In this document: piece after piece, positions 15,874 to 24,816 of the stretch
Numbering within the stretch: the first letter of the stretch is position 1
Layout of the letters: each line of letters opens with the position of its first letter
Origin: Pinisolibacter aquiterrae
Lineage (GTDB): Bacteria; Pseudomonadota; Alphaproteobacteria; Rhizobiales; Ancalomicrobiaceae
Length of the DNA: 64,000 bases
NCBI RefSeq assembly: GCF_019160155.1
Contig: NZ_JAFNIH010000025.1
Span: 124,001-188,000, forward strand
Direction: 5' to 3'
Program-made: the position numbers and the translations under genes
Notes under the pieces: model-generated
Database searches by the model: none
What the model saw: the letters and a program-made list of their open reading frames with translations, nothing else
Told to the model about the DNA's origin: nothing

Positions 15874-17820
15874 TCACTCCCCCAGACCCATCTGGATGAA
15901 GCCGGTCGGGCAGACGTCCTTGCAGATGTGGCAGCCGACGCATTTGGCGTAGTCGGTCTCGACGTAACGCCCGATCGCCCGTTCCTTCTTCGGCACACGC
16001 GAGATGGCGGTCTGCGGGCAGTAGATCACGCAGGCGTCGCACTCGAAGCAGAGGCCGCAGCTCATGCAGCGCTTGCCCTCGTGTTGCGCCTGCTCCTCGG
16101 TCAGCCCCTGGATGCGCTCCTGGAAGTTGCCGATGACGTTCTCCGCCTCGACGTGGATCTCGGCGCGATGCTCGCGCGGGTCGTAGGAGAAGTGACCCTT
16201 GAAGAGATCGGTGTGCGGCACGACGTGCGACGACGAGCGATCGTCCCAGTTGTGGATGGCGAAGTCGGCTTCGCTGGTCCCGCGCTTCTGGAGATGGTCG
16301 TAGGCCTCCGGCTCCAGATGCCGTTGCTGGAGTTCCTCGAGCAGACGGAAATGGTGGACGTCGATCTTGGGTCGCTTCTCCGGCATCTCGCCGTCGAGGA
16401 AGTGATCGATCACCTCGGAGGCGATGCGGCCGTGGCCGATCGCGGTGGTGAGGAGATGCGGCTTGACGATGTCGCCGCCGGCGAAGTGCTTCTCGGTGCC
16501 CTTAACCCGATAGACGCCGTCGACCGCGATGAAGCCACGACCGCCGTCGAGCCGGGCGAGACCCTCGGCGAGATCGCCCATCTGGCCGATCGCCGAGACG
16601 ATCATGTCGCATTCGATGACGAATTCGGTGCCCTCGCGCGGCATCGGCACCATGCCCTTCATGTCGCAGGCGCACATCCTGAGGCCGGTGACGCGACCGC
16701 CCTCGGAGATCACCTCGAGCGGCATCACGCTGTCGCGGATGTCGACGCCCTCGCGCAGCGCGTCCTCGCGTTCGCGCTCGGCCGCCGTCATCTTGGCCAT
16801 CGGGAACAGCGAGGTCAGCGTCGCCTTGACGCCCTCGCGGGCCATCGTCCCGGCGACGTCGTGGGCCTCGAAGCCCATCGTCTCCGACCCGGCGCGATCC
16901 TTCTCGGCCCTCTTGGTGATGTGGCCGAGGCGGCGGGCGACCGAGGCGACGTCGATCGAGGTGTCGCCACCGCCGACCACGACCACGCGCGGCGCGGTCG
17001 AGAAGACCCAGCCCTGGTTGAAGGCGTCGAGGAACTCGATGCCGGTGATGCATCCCTCGGCGTCGTTGCCGGGAACCGGCAGCGGCCGGCCCTTCTGCGC
17101 GCCGAGCGCCCAGAAGATCGCGTCGAAGTCGGCCTCGAGGGTCTCGAGGCTCACGTCGGTGCCGACGCGGGTGTTGAGCCGGACCTCGATGCCGGTGGCG
17201 ATGATCCGGTCGATCTCGGCGTCGAGACGGTCACGCGGCGTACGATAGCCGGGGATGCCGAAGCGCATCATGCCGCCGAGGCGGTCATGGGCCTCGAACA
17301 GGGTCACGGCGTGGCCCTTGCGGCGCAGGAACCCGGCGGCGGCGAGGCCGGCCGGGCCGCCACCGATCACCGCGACCTTCTTGCCGGTCTCGGCCTCCGG
17401 CTTCGGCAGGGCGAGACCGTTGTCGATCGCCCAGTCGCCGACATATTGCTCGACCGCGTTGATGCCGACGAAATCGTCGACCTCGTTGCGGTTGCAGCCG
17501 TCCTCGCACGGCGCCGGGCAGACGCGACCCATGACGGACGGGAACGGATTGGCCTCGACCATGCGGTCGAAGGCATAGGCCTGCCACGGCCGGCCGTCGG
17601 GGGCCTTGTCCTGGCCGCGGGCGATGGCGAGCCAGCCGCGGATGTCGTGGCCCGACGGGCAGCCGGCCTGACACGGCGGGGCGCGGTGGATGTAGGTCGG
17701 GCACTTGTGCGACTTGTCGGCGGTGAAGATCTTCTCCTGAAGATCGTCCCAATTCCACATGGACTCGCCGTTCTCGAAACGACGGAAGGTCAACTTCTTG
17801 GGGTTCGGGCTCTCGTTCAT
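15874..17820 (-). CDS. dsrL: DsrL, iron-sulfur flavoprotein NAD(P)H oxidoreductase
   Basis: 648 aa, GltD-like. An N-terminal Fe-S region (CQAGCPSGHDI; CPAPCEDGCNR), an FAD-binding motif (VIGGGPAGLAAAGFL), an NAD(P)-binding motif (VVVGGGDTSIDVA) and a C-terminal two-cluster ferredoxin domain (CMSCGLCFECDACVIYCP; CVGCHICKDVCP). In oxidative Dsr systems DsrL takes electrons from DsrAB to NAD+, with DsrC trisulfide as partner. The ferredoxin domain is complete, as in DsrL of sulfur oxidisers. It lies in the canonical position between dsrK and dsrJ. Confidence 0.93.
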   Translation of the reverse strand: MNESPNPKKLTFRRFENGESMWNWDDLQEKIFTADKSHKCPTYIHRAPPCQAGCPSGHDIRGWLAIARGQDKAPDGRPWQAYAFDRMVEANPFPSVMGRVCPAPCEDGCNRNEVDDFVGINAVEQYVGDWAIDNGLALPKPEAETGKKVAVIGGGPAGLAAAGFLRRKGHAVTLFEAHDRLGGMMRFGIPGYRTPRDRLDAEIDRIIATGIEVRLNTRVGTDVSLETLEADFDAIFWALGAQKGRPLPVPGNDAEGCITGIEFLDAFNQGWVFSTAPRVVVVGGGDTSIDVASVARRLGHITKRAEKDRAGSETMGFEAHDVAGTMAREGVKATLTSLFPMAKMTAAEREREDALREGVDIRDSVMPLEVISEGGRVTGLRMCACDMKGMVPMPREGTEFVIECDMIVSAIGQMGDLAEGLARLDGGRGFIAVDGVYRVKGTEKHFAGGDIVKPHLLTTAIGHGRIASEVIDHFLDGEMPEKRPKIDVHHFRLLEELQQRHLEPEAYDHLQKRGTSEADFAIHNWDDRSSSHVVPHTDLFKGHFSYDPREHRAEIHVEAENVIGNFQERIQGLTEEQAQHEGKRCMSCGLCFECDACVIYCPQTAISRVPKKERAIGRYVETDYAKCVGCHICKDVCPTGFIQMGLGE

Positions 17821-17849
17821 GACGTCCTCCCAGGACCATTCGCGCCGCT

Positions 17850-19370
17850 TCAGCGGTCGTCGTCGTTTTCTTGCTTGGGCTTCTGAAGGATGATGGCGTT
17901 GGAGACGAGCTGGTGGACGCTGAGGATGGAGTCGCGCTCGAAGCCCCAGTCGGGCATCACCTTGGCGAATTGGGTCTTGCAGATGGCGCAGATCGCCGCC
18001 ATGTGCGTGACGCCGTGATCTTCGGCGACGGTCTTCAGCGCCTTCATGCGGGGGCTCGCCCCCTTCTTGCGGATGTCCATCAACTCGTCGGTCAGGAGCC
18101 CGCCGCCGCCGCCGCAACAGAAGGTCTGATCGCGGATCGTGTCCTGCGCCATGTCGAAGTAATGGTTGCAGACCGTCTTCAGGATGGCGCGCGGAATCTC
18201 GAACTGGCCGCCCGGCTGGTCGCCCATGCGGGTGGCGCGGGCGACGTTGCAGCTGTCGTGATAGGTGAGCCGGATGTGGTCGTTCTTCGACTTGTCGAAC
18301 TCGAGCGCCCCCTTCTGGATCAGATCCCAGGTGTACTCGCAGATGTGCTGCGGGATCGGGTAGCGCTGGTCGAGGAAGTCGAAGGGACCGGCGAGCGTGT
18401 TGAGGAACGAATAGGCGACGCGCCAGGCATGCCCGCATTCACCGAAGACGATGCGCTTGACGCCGAGATCGAGCGCCGCCTCGCGAATGCGCAGAGAGAT
18501 CAGCCGCATCTGCTCGTAGGAGCCGATGAACATGCCGAAATTCGCCGCCTCCGAGGCGTAGGACGAAATCGTCCAGCTGGCGCCGGCGGCGTGGAACACC
18601 TTCGCGTAGCCTATCAGCCCGTCGACGTGCGGCTCGGCGAAGAAGTCGGCCGAGGGCGTGACCAGCAGGATGTCGGCGCCCTTGACGTCGAGCGGCAGCT
18701 TCACCGGCACACCGATGTCGTCCTCGATGTCCTCCTCGAGGCCCTCCAACGTCGAACGCAGCGCGTTCTTGTTGAGGCCGAGGTTGTTGCCGATCGTGTG
18801 GACCTTGCCGATGATCTCGTTGCAGTATTTCTGTCCCTTGCCGATCGCATCGAGGATCTCGCGGCCGGCCATCGAAATCTCGGCCGTGTCGATCCCGTAG
18901 GGACAGAACACCGAACAGCGCCGGCACTGCGAGCACTGATGGAAATAGGAGTACCAGTCGTCGATCACCTCCTTCGTCAGCTCTTCCGCGCCGACGAGAC
19001 CGGGGAAATATTTCCCCGTGAAGGTGAAATAGCGACGGTAGACCTTGCGCAGCAGGTCCTGGCGGGCGACCGGCATGTTCTTCGGGTCGCCGGTGCCGAG
19101 GAAATAGTGGCACTTGTCGGTGCAGGCGCCGCACTTCACGCAAGAGTCGAGATAGACCCGGAGCGCGCGGTTCTTTTCCAGAAGCTCGCCCATCTTGGCG
19201 ATGGCGACGTTCTGCCAGTCGTCGACCAGCTCGCCCGGGAAACCGAGCGCCTTCTGGTGGTCGGGCGAGGCGCCCCACGGCTGCGAGGCAGCCATGGCGC
19301 CGGGGCACAGCGTCGGGATCTCGAGCGGATCGAGACGGTCGGCATCCGAGCCGGGAACGATCGCATCCAT
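17850..19370 (-). CDS. dsrK: DsrK, HdrD-like subunit interacting with DsrC
   Basis: 506 aa cytoplasmic iron-sulfur protein. Ferredoxin-type clusters CVKCGACTDKCHYF and CSQCRRCSVFCPYG are followed by HdrD-type CCG domains (ECGHAWR and CCGGGGG). The second provides the noncubane [4Fe-4S] site where the DsrC disulfide or trisulfide reacts. It starts 5 bases after dsrM, with which it forms the DsrMK module. The related Isp2 hydrogenase subunit (27193-28452) shows the same architecture. Confidence 0.94.
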   Translation of the reverse strand: MDAIVPGSDADRLDPLEIPTLCPGAMAASQPWGASPDHQKALGFPGELVDDWQNVAIAKMGELLEKNRALRVYLDSCVKCGACTDKCHYFLGTGDPKNMPVARQDLLRKVYRRYFTFTGKYFPGLVGAEELTKEVIDDWYSYFHQCSQCRRCSVFCPYGIDTAEISMAGREILDAIGKGQKYCNEIIGKVHTIGNNLGLNKNALRSTLEGLEEDIEDDIGVPVKLPLDVKGADILLVTPSADFFAEPHVDGLIGYAKVFHAAGASWTISSYASEAANFGMFIGSYEQMRLISLRIREAALDLGVKRIVFGECGHAWRVAYSFLNTLAGPFDFLDQRYPIPQHICEYTWDLIQKGALEFDKSKNDHIRLTYHDSCNVARATRMGDQPGGQFEIPRAILKTVCNHYFDMAQDTIRDQTFCCGGGGGLLTDELMDIRKKGASPRMKALKTVAEDHGVTHMAAICAICKTQFAKVMPDWGFERDSILSVHQLVSNAIILQKPKQENDDDR

Positions 19371-19375
19371 GGGTC

Positions 19376-20110
19376 TCACCTCGCGCGGTCGGCTTCGAGC
19401 TTCGCCGCCCACGGCGCCAGATGACGACGTTCACGGCTGTCGTCGACTTGATTGCGCGAGGGCGAGAAGAACACGCCGGCGGCATGCACCAGCTTGGAGA
19501 ACGGGAAGACGATCATCAGCGTCGCCACCAGCCCGAGATGGACGAGCAGGATCGGATCGCTCGGCAGCGGCTGGATGTCGAAGCGCATCAGGCCGAGGAA
19601 GAAGGTCTTCACCGCGACGATGTCGGTGTGGGCGACGAATTTCATCAGGAGCCCGGAGCAGCCGATCGCCACCAGCAGCGCCAGCATCAGATGGTCCGAC
19701 GGCCCGGTGATGTAGCGGATGCGCGGCACGATCAGGCGGCGGCCCCAGAGGCCCGCGAGGCCCGCGACCATGGCGAAGCCGGCGAGAACGCCGAGGGGCT
19801 GCATCAGGGCGAGCAGGCTCGGCACCGGCTGGACGAAGTAGCGCAAGTGACGGATCAGCACGACCGCCAGCGCCACGTGGAAGATCCACCCGAAGGCCCA
19901 GATCCACTTGTTGGCCCGGAACAGGCTCTCGAACACCGTCACCTCGCGCAAGAGACGGTAGGCCACACCCGACTTGGTGGTCGGGGCCGGCATGGTCGGA
20001 ATCTTGAGCGGCGCCGGGGTGCGGGCGAAGCGCGTGATGCGCAACACCATGCCGGCGAGGAAGATCGCCGTCGCGCCATAGAAGAGACAAGCGTAGATCG
20101 TCGTCAGCAC
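19376..20110 (-). CDS. dsrM: DsrM, cytochrome b-type membrane subunit
   Basis: 244 aa NarI-like membrane protein with five to six helices and conserved His residues (IFHVALAVVLIRHLRY; LLVHLGLVATLM) for heme b binding. It links cytoplasmic DsrK to the quinone pool. It begins with GTG at 20110, with AGGGGA about 6 bases upstream; the protein starts LTTIYACLFYG after the initiator. A 177-base gap with a hairpin separates it from dsrC. Confidence 0.92.
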   Translation of the reverse strand: MLTTIYACLFYGATAIFLAGMVLRITRFARTPAPLKIPTMPAPTTKSGVAYRLLREVTVFESLFRANKWIWAFGWIFHVALAVVLIRHLRYFVQPVPSLLALMQPLGVLAGFAMVAGLAGLWGRRLIVPRIRYITGPSDHLMLALLVAIGCSGLLMKFVAHTDIVAVKTFFLGLMRFDIQPLPSDPILLVHLGLVATLMIVFPFSKLVHAAGVFFSPSRNQVDDSRERRHLAPWAAKLEADRAR

Positions 20111-20224
20111 GGGCGTTCCCCTGCCATCCGCAAAAGGACCTGATCGGTCGATGACGTCCGTTCGGGCGAAGGCGCGCCCGATGCGAGGCGGCGAGATCGC
20201 GACGGCTCCGTCCGGGTCGTCACC

Positions 20225-20244
20225 TCTCCCCGGCGACGGGGAGA
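20225..20244 (-). other. GC hairpin between dsrC and dsrM
   Basis: TCTCCCCG and CGGGGAGA form a perfect 8-bp stem closed by a GCGA tetraloop, 43 bases after the dsrC stop, with no U tract. It could stabilise the 3' end of an upstream mRNA segment or attenuate read-through, raising dsrEFHC over dsrMK. In Allochromatium, dsrC is known to be made in excess. Confidence 0.4.
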
Positions 20245-20287
20245 AGAACGAACGCGCCGTCGCGGGCCGGGGCCGCGCGCCCGTGGC

Positions 20288-20620
20288 TCAGACGCAGCCG
20301 GTCGGCTTGGGCAGGCCGGCGATCTTGCACGCCTGCTTGGCCGGGCCGTAGGGGAACAGCTCGTAGAGATACTTGTTCGAGGACTTCTCCTCGCCGAGCT
20401 TCTTCTTCAGCGCCTTGGTGAGGACGCGGATGGCCGGGGCGATCTGATACTCGTCGTAATATTCGCGCAGGAAGTTCACCACTTCCCAATGCTCGTCCGA
20501 CATCTCGATCTTCTCGTCCTTGGCGATCAGCAGGGCGAGTTCGGGGTTCCACAGCGACAGGTCGGTCAGATAGCCCTCTTCGTCGGAAGCGATGTCGGCG
20601 CCGTTGAAATGATAGCTCAT
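20288..20620 (-). CDS. dsrC: DsrC sulfur carrier
   Basis: 110 aa, typical length. The C-terminal arm carries both redox residues: CysB at 98 (QACKIAG) and the penultimate CysA at 109 (TGCV). DsrC accepts sulfur from TusA/DsrEFH, carries it as persulfide or trisulfide to DsrAB and returns as a disulfide to DsrK. It is placed between dsrH and dsrM as in other sulfur oxidisers. The start has GAGGAACCCC upstream. Confidence 0.97.
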   Translation of the reverse strand: MSYHFNGADIASDEEGYLTDLSLWNPELALLIAKDEKIEMSDEHWEVVNFLREYYDEYQIAPAIRVLTKALKKKLGEEKSSNKYLYELFPYGPAKQACKIAGLPKPTGCV

Positions 20621-20661
20621 GGGGTTCCTCCAGTGAATTTTCGTTGTCGTGGCCAGTCCGG

Positions 20662-20973
20662 TCAGAGCCAGGCCTGGGATTTGTCGTGGGTGGCCGCCAG
20701 GTCGACGAAGCCGCCGTAATCGACGACCGAGACGCCTTCGACCACCGCATCGGCCGGGATGCCGCGCGCGGCGAGATCCGGACCGAGGACATGGATGGTG
20801 CAGCCGGGCATCGCCGCCTTCAAGGCTTCGGCGACCCGGGTGGAGCCGGCCCGCGCCCCGACCACGGCGTCCTCGATGAGGAGGACCGCGTCGCCGGGCA
20901 GCGCATGCGCCAGACAGGAATCGAGGCTGCCGCGCTCGTAGGGGGACTTGTTCACGGTGTGCAGCGTGGACAT
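20662..20973 (-). CDS. dsrH: DsrH (TusB-like)
   Basis: 103 aa TusB/DsrH-family subunit of the cytoplasmic DsrE2F2H2 sulfurtransferase hexamer. It opens MSTLHTVNKSPYERGSLDSC, with the conserved Cys at residue 20, and ends with an acidic/aromatic tail. It is 14 bases from dsrF and 41 bases before dsrC. Confidence 0.93.
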   Translation of the reverse strand: MSTLHTVNKSPYERGSLDSCLAHALPGDAVLLIEDAVVGARAGSTRVAEALKAAMPGCTIHVLGPDLAARGIPADAVVEGVSVVDYGGFVDLAATHDKSQAWL

Positions 20974-20987
20974 CGGTGGTCTCTCCC

Positions 20988-21389
20988 TCAGAAGCTCAGG
21001 ACGACGTCCTGCGCGGCCATGATCTGGGCCATGCGGGCGCGATCGACGATCTCGATCGAGGAGACGTCCTCCTCGTCGTCGTTCTCGTGCGTGACCTCCA
21101 TGAGGTCGTCCTCGGTGAGGCCGCGCTCGGCGAGGCTCTCGCGCTCGACGTAGAGCTTCTTGACGTCGTAGTCGCCGAGCGCCCGGTAGGTCGGCGCGAA
21201 GTTCTTGACGCCGATGCCGGTCGTCACCTGCTTCTTGACCAGTTGGAACACGCCGTCGTCGAGGAAGGCGAGGCTGACGTCCTGCTCGAAGGCGGCGCCG
21301 ATCAGCACCACCTCGAGGCTCTCGAGCGCATAGACGGTGCCGTGCGGCGCCTTGCGGTTGACGTAGAGAAAACGCTTGGTGTCGGACAT
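20988..21389 (-). CDS. dsrF: DsrF (TusC-like)
   Basis: 133 aa TusC/DsrF-family subunit of the DsrEFH complex (RFLYVNRKAPHGTVYALE; FLDDGVFQL). It has no catalytic Cys, as expected: the active Cys is in DsrE. An acidic stretch THENDDEED lies near the C-terminus. It sits between dsrE and dsrH with short spacers. Confidence 0.94.
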   Translation of the reverse strand: MSDTKRFLYVNRKAPHGTVYALESLEVVLIGAAFEQDVSLAFLDDGVFQLVKKQVTTGIGVKNFAPTYRALGDYDVKKLYVERESLAERGLTEDDLMEVTHENDDEEDVSSIEIVDRARMAQIMAAQDVVLSF

Positions 21390-21402
21390 GGATCCCCTCC
21401 CC

Positions 21403-21801
21403 TCAGTCGCCGAAGACGACGAGGCGATCGGCCTGGATGCCCGCCTCGATCAATTGGCCGAGGCCGGAGATGCGGAAGCCCGGGGCGATGTTGGCGGAGC
21501 CCTCGCCCTTGCCGTGGCGCTTGGCCTCGCCCTCGTCGAGAATGCCGCGCCGTTGCGCCGCCGCGATGCAGACGACCATGTCGAGGGCGTTCTTCTCGGC
21601 CAGTTCCGACCAGTTCTTCTGCACGTTGCGCTCGTCCTGCGGCGGAACCGTCAGACGCGTCGCGTTGTTGACGCCGTCGTGATAGAAGAAGACGCGATAG
21701 ATCTCGTGTCCCTTCTCGAGCGCCGCCTTGGTGAACTGATACGCCGTATCCGACGCCTGATGGGTATAGGGACCTTCGTTGACCACGACTGCGAACTTCA
21801 C
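21403..21801 (-). CDS. dsrE: DsrE (TusD-like) sulfurtransferase subunit
   Basis: 132 aa. The conserved active Cys lies in DMVVCIAAAQRRGI, near residue 78, and accepts persulfide sulfur from TusA for transfer to DsrC. The opening MKFAVVVNEGPYTHQASDTAYQF is the DsrE/TusD signature. It starts 69 bases after dsrB; a GGGAGG sequence precedes the ATG. Confidence 0.95.
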   Translation of the reverse strand: MKFAVVVNEGPYTHQASDTAYQFTKAALEKGHEIYRVFFYHDGVNNATRLTVPPQDERNVQKNWSELAEKNALDMVVCIAAAQRRGILDEGEAKRHGKGEGSANIAPGFRISGLGQLIEAGIQADRLVVFGD

Positions 21802-21870
21802 GGAAACCTCCCGGGCTCGTTCTGACCTCTTCGGTGGGGCGGCGGGGCTCGGACGAGCCCCGCGCCGGTC

Positions 21871-22962
21871 TCAGAAGTGGACGTGCGTCGACATGTTCAT
21901 GTTGTGACGCGCGCCGACCCAGGTATCGATGTGATGCTTGGTGAAGGCGAGGCCGGTCAGCTCGAAGAAACGCGGCCAACCGATCCGGTCGATCCATTCG
22001 CCCATGCGCTCGAAGTCCTTGGCGTTGTCCTTGTAGGCGTAGAGGATCTTGCGGACGACCTCCTCGACCTCGGGCCAACGCGGCGCGTTGTTGGGCAGAT
22101 TGGCGACCACCAGCTTGTGGAAGGCGGGCTTCGAACGGGCGTTCGAGTGCTTGCCGCCGACCCAGATGGCGATCTTGGTCGAGTCCGCGCCGTTGATCTG
22201 CATCGGCGGGCACGGCGGATAGCAGGCGCCGCAGCACACGCACTTCTTCTCGTCGACCTCGAGCGACGGCTTGCCGTCGACCATGGCCGGACGGATCGCC
22301 GCCACCGGGCAACGCGCCACGACCGCCGGGCGCTCGCAGACGTTGGCGACGAGATCGTGATTGATCTTCGGCGGCTTCGTGTACTGGACGTTGATCGCGA
22401 TGTCGCCCTGGCCGCCGCAGTTGATCTGGCAGCACGAGGTGGTGATGCGCACGCGGTTCGGCATCTCCTCGTGGGTGAACTCGTGATGCATCATGTCCAT
22501 CAGCGACTTCACCACGCCGGAGGCGTCGGTGCCGGGGATGTCGCAGTGGAGCCAGCCCTGGGTGTGGGAGATCATCGACACCGAGTTGCCGGTGCCGCCG
22601 ACGGGGAAGCCTGCCGCGCCGAGCGCCGAGATCAGCGCCGGCACCTTGGCGAAGTCGCCGACCATGAACTCGATGTTGGAGCGGGTGGTGAAGCGGACAT
22701 GGCCCTCGCCGTGGGTGTCGGCGATGTCGCAGAGGGTGCGGATCGTGCCGACGTCCATCTGGCGCTGGGTGCCGGCGCGCACGGTCCAGATCTCGTCGCC
22801 GTTCTTGGCGACGTGATGGAGCACGCCGGGGCGCGGGCGATCGTGCCAGGCCCAGTTGCCGTAGTTCTTCTTCATGATCGGATGCATGTACTGGAACGGA
22901 TCCGGCACGCCGTGTTCGTCGGGCAGCCGAGGCCGCACTTCGGCCGTCTGAGCTTGGCTCAT
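21871..22962 (-). CDS. dsrB: DsrB, reverse dissimilatory sulfite reductase beta subunit
   Basis: 363 aa. Siroheme/[4Fe-4S] Cys motif TTSCCQINCGG with a distal Cys pair around VCERPAVVARCP, and an inserted ferredoxin domain CVCCGACYPPCPP. With DsrA it forms the cytoplasmic alpha2beta2 enzyme that oxidises DsrC-bound sulfur to sulfite in this direction of metabolism. The oxidative direction is inferred from the dsrEFH and dsrL genes, which mark sulfur oxidisers. Confidence 0.97.
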   Translation of the reverse strand: MSQAQTAEVRPRLPDEHGVPDPFQYMHPIMKKNYGNWAWHDRPRPGVLHHVAKNGDEIWTVRAGTQRQMDVGTIRTLCDIADTHGEGHVRFTTRSNIEFMVGDFAKVPALISALGAAGFPVGGTGNSVSMISHTQGWLHCDIPGTDASGVVKSLMDMMHHEFTHEEMPNRVRITTSCCQINCGGQGDIAINVQYTKPPKINHDLVANVCERPAVVARCPVAAIRPAMVDGKPSLEVDEKKCVCCGACYPPCPPMQINGADSTKIAIWVGGKHSNARSKPAFHKLVVANLPNNAPRWPEVEEVVRKILYAYKDNAKDFERMGEWIDRIGWPRFFELTGLAFTKHHIDTWVGARHNMNMSTHVHF

Positions 22963-23080
22963 CGCGATGTTCCCTCCCTAGGGACGTCTGGGCATGGTTC
23001 GAACGCGCGGGGTTTCTCCCCCGCGTCGTCGTCGGCCGATCGGATCGTCGCGACCCGATCGGCTCGTCGAATGCGACGGA

Positions 23081-24382
23081 TCACTCGGCGGCCTTGTGGA
23101 GCTTGCGCTCGAAGTACTTGTCGGCCTCGACGGTGAAGTCGTCCGTGCGCACGTAGCTCGAGGTGCGCGGGTGCTTGACCATGTTCGGATCGGGCTCGAT
23201 GCCGACCGCCTTGAGGAAGGCCGGCAGGCCGATGCGATCGATGGTCTCGCCGACACGCTCGTGCTCGAGCGCGTTGTCGGTGAAGAACTCCATGATCGAC
23301 CGGGCGAATTCCACCAGGCTCTCGTAGTCCTCGTCCGTCTTGAGGTCGAAGAACGGCACCACCATCGTGCCCATGAGATCGCCGACCTTGAGCGAGCGCT
23401 TGCCGCCGATCAGGATCGTCGCGCCACGGTCGTCACCCGGCGCCAGCGCCTTGTTCATGACGTTGATGCAATGCATGCAACGCACACAGGACTGATTGTC
23501 GACCTCGAGCGTGTCGTCGTCGTTGAGCGACAGCGCCCGGGTCGGGCACATGGCGACGACGTGGTCGATCGTGTACTTGCGGCCCGCCTTGGCGACATAG
23601 GCCTTCACTTCCTCCTGGTCGACCTTCATGTCGTCGCGCCAAGTGCCGATCACCGCGAAGTCGGCGCGGTGGATCGCGTTGACGCAGTCGTTCGGGCAGC
23701 CGGAGAACTTGAACTTGAACTTGTAGGGGAACGACGGCCGGTGCATCTCGTCGAGGAACTCGTTGATCACCGAGCGATGCGCCTTGACCTCGTCGTACAT
23801 CGACATTTCGCAGCGCGCGTGACCGACGCAGGACATCGAGGTGCGCAGCGCCGGGCCGGCGCCGCCGAGGTCGAAGCCGATCTCGTTGAGGGCGTCGAAG
23901 GCCTTCTGGACGTTCTCGGTCTTGCAGCCCTGGAACATGATGTCGCCGGACTGGCCGTGCAGCGCGATCAGGCCGGATCCGTGCTCCTCCCAGATGTCGC
24001 ACATGTTGCGCAGGAGGTCGGTGGTGTAGTGGTAGCCCGCCGGCGGCTGGACGCGAAGGGTATGGAACTCCTTCGATTCCGGGAACTTGTCGGCCACTTC
24101 CGAGAAGCGCGGAATGATGCCGCCGCCGTAGCCGAAGACCGACACGGTGCCGCCCTTCCAGTAGCCGAGGCGGTTCGTGTAGGAGTGCTCGAGCTGGCCG
24201 AGCAGGTCGTTCATCATCGCGGCATATTGCTTGCCGCCGCTGTCGCGCAGCCGCTTCAGGCCGGTGACGAAGCTGGGCCAGGGGCCGGTCTCGAGCTGGT
24301 CGAGATGAGGCGTGGGATGCTGCGCGGTCTCGCGAGCGGCGCCGGACACGGCTCCGTCGCGGGCGTCTTCGACACCCGACAT
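23081..24382 (-). CDS. dsrA: DsrA, reverse dissimilatory sulfite reductase alpha subunit
   Basis: 433 aa. Siroheme-cluster cysteines lie in CVGHARCEMSMYDE and FSGCPNDCVNA. An inserted ferredoxin region shows CVRCMHCINVM. The ATG at 24382 is chosen; reading further upstream adds unconserved residues. It is the first gene of the long minus-strand sulfur series and is separated from the divergent dioxygenase operon by 434 bases. Confidence 0.97.
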   Translation of the reverse strand: MSGVEDARDGAVSGAARETAQHPTPHLDQLETGPWPSFVTGLKRLRDSGGKQYAAMMNDLLGQLEHSYTNRLGYWKGGTVSVFGYGGGIIPRFSEVADKFPESKEFHTLRVQPPAGYHYTTDLLRNMCDIWEEHGSGLIALHGQSGDIMFQGCKTENVQKAFDALNEIGFDLGGAGPALRTSMSCVGHARCEMSMYDEVKAHRSVINEFLDEMHRPSFPYKFKFKFSGCPNDCVNAIHRADFAVIGTWRDDMKVDQEEVKAYVAKAGRKYTIDHVVAMCPTRALSLNDDDTLEVDNQSCVRCMHCINVMNKALAPGDDRGATILIGGKRSLKVGDLMGTMVVPFFDLKTDEDYESLVEFARSIMEFFTDNALEHERVGETIDRIGLPAFLKAVGIEPDPNMVKHPRTSSYVRTDDFTVEADKYFERKLHKAAE

Positions 24383-24616
24383 GGGATATCTCCTTCGAAC
24401 GTTTCCCGACCGCTCCCGAAAGACCGATCGGACCCCTATCGCCTCGTCCGTCCCGCATGTCTCACACATGTCGGCGACGAAGCTCGTTTGAAATTCCGAC
24501 ACGCCCCCCACCCGTTCCGTCCGAACCGGGGGGACGTGAAAACTCGTTTCTCTCGCCGAACGCAGCCGATTCGTGTCGGTGATGGCGCCCGTTCGAAACG
24601 GTTATATGCGAGAGCA

Positions 24617-24643
24617 CGAATATGATGCTATGCTGATTTTCAA
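24617..24643 (-). promoter_or_regulatory. candidate dsr promoter with operator-like core
   Basis: Reading toward dsrA, TTGAAA (24643-24638) and TATTCG (24622-24617) are spaced by 15 bases and overlap TCATATTC (24625-24618). That resembles the TGATATTC core seen at other sulfur promoters here, inside arms AGCA/TGCT. The region is AT-rich against a GC-rich background. The leader would be about 230 bases. The match is weak, so this is only a candidate. Confidence 0.3.
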
Positions 24644-24702
24644 GAATTGCAAAGAGCCTCGGCGAACGGATTCGCACTTTCCCGCGAGACTTTTGAATCG
24701 GT

Positions 24703-24716
24703 TGAAAAATTTTTCA
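24703..24716. promoter_or_regulatory. perfect AT-rich palindrome between dsrA and dioxygenase operon
   Basis: TGAAAAATTTTTCA is a perfect 14-base palindrome about 100 bases before the dioxygenase start and 320 bases before dsrA. It may bind a dimeric regulator of one or both directions. The rest of the 24383-24816 spacer shows no supported gene. Confidence 0.4.
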
Positions 24717-24816
24717 CCGAGGAGACGGGAGGACGGGCGAGGATCGCCCCGGGGTATCGACCAGACGGCGCGAGCACCCGCGAAGACGGGGCCGCGCGGG
24801 AGGAGACGGAGGGTTC

